From Stagnimonas sp965279705 (GTDB taxonomy: Bacteria > Pseudomonadota > Gammaproteobacteria > Nevskiales > Nevskiaceae), in contig OZ257257.1 in the NCBI GenBank assembly GCA_965279705.1, positions 248,001 to 312,000 on the forward strand: DNA of 64,000 nucleotides. The letters are read 5' to 3'. Below the pieces are notes generated by a model. That model made no database searches and was not told where the DNA came from. It worked only from the letters and a program-made list of their open reading frames with translations. Positions 62,464-64,000 of this stretch are shown here, one piece after another (position 1 is the stretch's first letter; each line of letters begins with the position of its first letter). The position numbers and the translations under genes are program-made.

Positions 62464-63027
62464 TCAGGTTTCGAGCGACCACGCCGCGCCCAGCTTTGTG
62501 CGTAAGGCCAAAAGTGCGCGTGACAGATGGGTTTTAACGCTGCCATCTGAACAACCCATAACGGTTGCGGCTTCTTCGGTTGACAAGCCATCCCAAACCC
62601 GCAGCACAAAAGCTTGTCGCTGGCGGTCGGGCAGGTCGGCTATGGCCAGTTCCAGCCGTTGCAGCGCTTCGGCCTGCATGAGCCGTTCTGTGGCGTCGGG
62701 CACGCTAAGGTCGGGGGTCAGATCTTCAAGCTGCGGCTCATCCAGATCATCCGTCTGCGCCGTGCGCCAAAAGAACACCCGGTTGCGCACCGTTTGCCGG
62801 CGCTGAAAGTCCCGGATCTTGTTTTCGACGATGCGGTGAAACAGTGGCGGCCATTCGGCGGCCGGGCGGCGGCCATAGGCCCGTGCGAGATGCAGCATGG
62901 CGTCCTGCACGATATCGAGCGCGTCATCGCGCGAGCGGGTGGCGATTTCGGCCACCCGCACCGCGCGAGCCTGCGCGCCAGCGAGAAAGGCATCCAGCTG
63001 GGCGGCGCTGGACGCCTCGTCGCTCAC
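62464..63027 (-). CDS. ECF-type RNA polymerase sigma factor
   Basis: 187 residues. Region 2 (about 30-95, ALDIVQDAMLHLARAY...FHRIVENKIRDFQRR) and region 4 with helix-turn-helix (about 130-180, LPDRQRQAFVLRVWDGLSTEEAATVMGCSDGSVKTHLSRAL). GTG start. It leads the operon with anti-sigma, small secreted and DUF3106 proteins, likely an envelope-stress circuit. Confidence 0.92.
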   Translation of the reverse strand: MSDEASSAAQLDAFLAGAQARAVRVAEIATRSRDDALDIVQDAMLHLARAYGRRPAAEWPPLFHRIVENKIRDFQRRQTVRNRVFFWRTAQTDDLDEPQLEDLTPDLSVPDATERLMQAEALQRLELAIADLPDRQRQAFVLRVWDGLSTEEAATVMGCSDGSVKTHLSRALLALRTKLGAAWSLET

Positions 63028-63040
63028 GGCGATTCAGGCT

Positions 63041-63604
63041 TTACGGCTTTTCGGCAGAACCCTGTGCCGAGGCATTGACGTCGGCGTTCACATCCACGCC
63101 CACGTTCGCACCGGTAGCAGCACCTGCGCCCAGACCCAAAGCGCCGCCGAGTGCGCCAGTGGCACCGCCGACGAGGCCGGTCGTGGCGTTGACGGCCTTG
63201 CCAGTGCCGGTCTTGACGGCGGATTTGGTCTTCTTCGCGCCTTTCTTGACGGCGTCCGTGGTTTTGACCGTGGCACCGCTCACCACGTTGCCGCTGGTGG
63301 TTACGGCCGTATCGGCCGCAATACGGCCCGAGGACGCCGCAGCAGCGGCTGTGGTTTTGGCATTGGCAGCGGCATCGGCCCCAGCCTGCAGGCCACCGCC
63401 CGTGACGGCGGCACCCGTGCCGAGCACTTTCTTGCCGGTGCTGTCCAAGGTGCCTGCGGCCTGTGTTACGGCATTGGTATTGACCTTCACATCGGCATTG
63501 GCCGAGACGGCCGCGTCTGTGCTGGCAGCAAACGCAGGCAGTGCAGCGGCGAACAGGGTTGCGGCCAACAGCGCACGGGGATTTTTGGAGAGATTGCGAA
63601 TCAT
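63041..63604 (-). CDS. Alanine-rich low-complexity exported protein
   Basis: 187 residues, mostly Ala, Thr, Gly, Val, Lys with a signal peptide (1-26). A central basic patch KKGAKKTKSAVKTGTGKAV and a Gly/Ala-rich hydrophobic stretch (GGATGALGGALGLGAGAATG). Residue make-up resembles LEA- or phasin-like proteins; function unknown. AAAGGACT precedes its ATG. It lies 13 bases upstream of the sigma gene. Confidence 0.6.
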   Translation of the reverse strand: MIRNLSKNPRALLAATLFAAALPAFAASTDAAVSANADVKVNTNAVTQAAGTLDSTGKKVLGTGAAVTGGGLQAGADAAANAKTTAAAAASSGRIAADTAVTTSGNVVSGATVKTTDAVKKGAKKTKSAVKTGTGKAVNATTGLVGGATGALGGALGLGAGAATGANVGVDVNADVNASAQGSAEKP

Positions 63605-64000
63605 GGTGAGTCCTTTAAGAGGTTGAAGCAGAATGACGTGAGTTCAACGCGGCCTGAGCCACTGCGTTGACCCGCCTTTCGGTATACAGGTTCTAAACAG
63701 CCGTCGCGGCGGGTCTTGAGGGCTCGATCCACCATTGACAAAAACGAGCGCCGGCGCGTGGTTATGCACAGTGTGTCGGATACATGACGCGAGATGACGG
63801 TCAAGTGCAATTTCTCATAACGCTTCCAAATGCCGCTGTAAAAACTTGATTTCAATAAAAATAATCTCAATAGATGACGCCTGCGCCACGCCGTCCAGCA
63901 GCGCAACGAGCGGGTTCAGTCGAACTGCCGGTGGCTTGTCCCCAAAGTTATCCACAGGATTTACGCGGTGAATCGGCCTGATCGGGTAGCGGTTGCCTTG
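63605..64000. other. Non-coding right end with DnaA-box-like sites, possible origin region
   Basis: 396 bases with no convincing gene. DnaA-box TTATCCACA (63948-63956, perfect) and TTATGCACA (63762-63770, fits TTWTNCACA) bracket an AT-rich stretch (about 63838-63880), and a weaker TTGTCCCCA lies at 63936-63944. This could be part of oriC or a DnaA-regulated promoter; the window ends before any dnaA could be seen. Nothing else is visible here. Confidence 0.5.

Overview
The window is GC-rich, densely coded bacterial chromosome carrying almost entirely core and regulatory genes. I see no rRNA, tRNA, CRISPR array, prophage or intact insertion sequence. The gene set points to a gammaproteobacterium near the Xanthomonadales/Nevskiales. 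Supporting features are the order polA - small RNA - engB - cytochrome c4 - dsbA, an LptM-like lipoprotein beside lysA, a XanB2-type chorismate-cleaving enzyme, an acyl-ACP desaturase and the rph-rdgB-hemW cluster. The genus cannot be fixed by eye. Several of these genes (polA, engB, cytochrome c4, dsbA, mnmG, parB) usually lie near the replication origin, and the right end holds DnaA-box-like sequences beside an AT-rich stretch.

Layout. 1-10.9 kb: a FimX-like degenerate GGDEF/EAL protein (possibly cut by the window edge), a lipoprotein subtilase, msrA with a frameshifted msrB and a stray copy of an msrA 3' end, a YhhN membrane protein, a glutamine amidotransferase, an esterase, lptM-lysA and a DUF5694-like secreted protein. 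10.9-17.5 kb: polA, a candidate structured small RNA, engB, cytochrome c4, dsbA, an M14 peptidase and an Mpo1-like protein. 17.5-22.6 kb: a four-gene minus-strand set of GAF/PAS histidine kinase, receiver protein, REC-PAS-GGDEF cyclase and BLUF blue-light sensor. 22.7-30.4 kb: mnmG, a 1520-residue BvgS-like hybrid kinase and an RpfG-like HD-GYP regulator.

30.4-41.6 kb: a small lipoprotein, a YgjP-like metallopeptidase, a parB without parA, folE, a desaturase-SDR pair, an interspersed-repeat cluster, an Fe-S photolyase with its DUF2256 partner, a divergent PAS-GGDEF cyclase, a transglutaminase/TPR lipoprotein, a bacterial SET protein and xanB2. 41.6-53.2 kb: hrpA, a ccdAB toxin-antitoxin pair behind a large palindrome, pyrF-hemE, an acyltransferase, PBP1a, an unknown protein and a DegV protein. 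53.2-64 kb: gltA, a short malic enzyme, rpmE2, the rph-rdgB-membrane protein-hemW-CPXCG operon, sufE, an MFS transporter, and a sigma-factor/anti-sigma/DUF3106 operon ending in an origin-like gap.

Two themes stand out. One is cyclic di-GMP signalling: a degenerate effector, two cyclases with product-inhibition sites and one HD-GYP phosphodiesterase, with two of the loci next to blue-light proteins. The other is post-transcriptional control: a polA-engB small RNA with three C-rich hairpin loops, in the locus of Spot 42, ErsA and (from memory) Xanthomonas sX13. Many neighbouring genes overlap by ATGA, indicating translational coupling.
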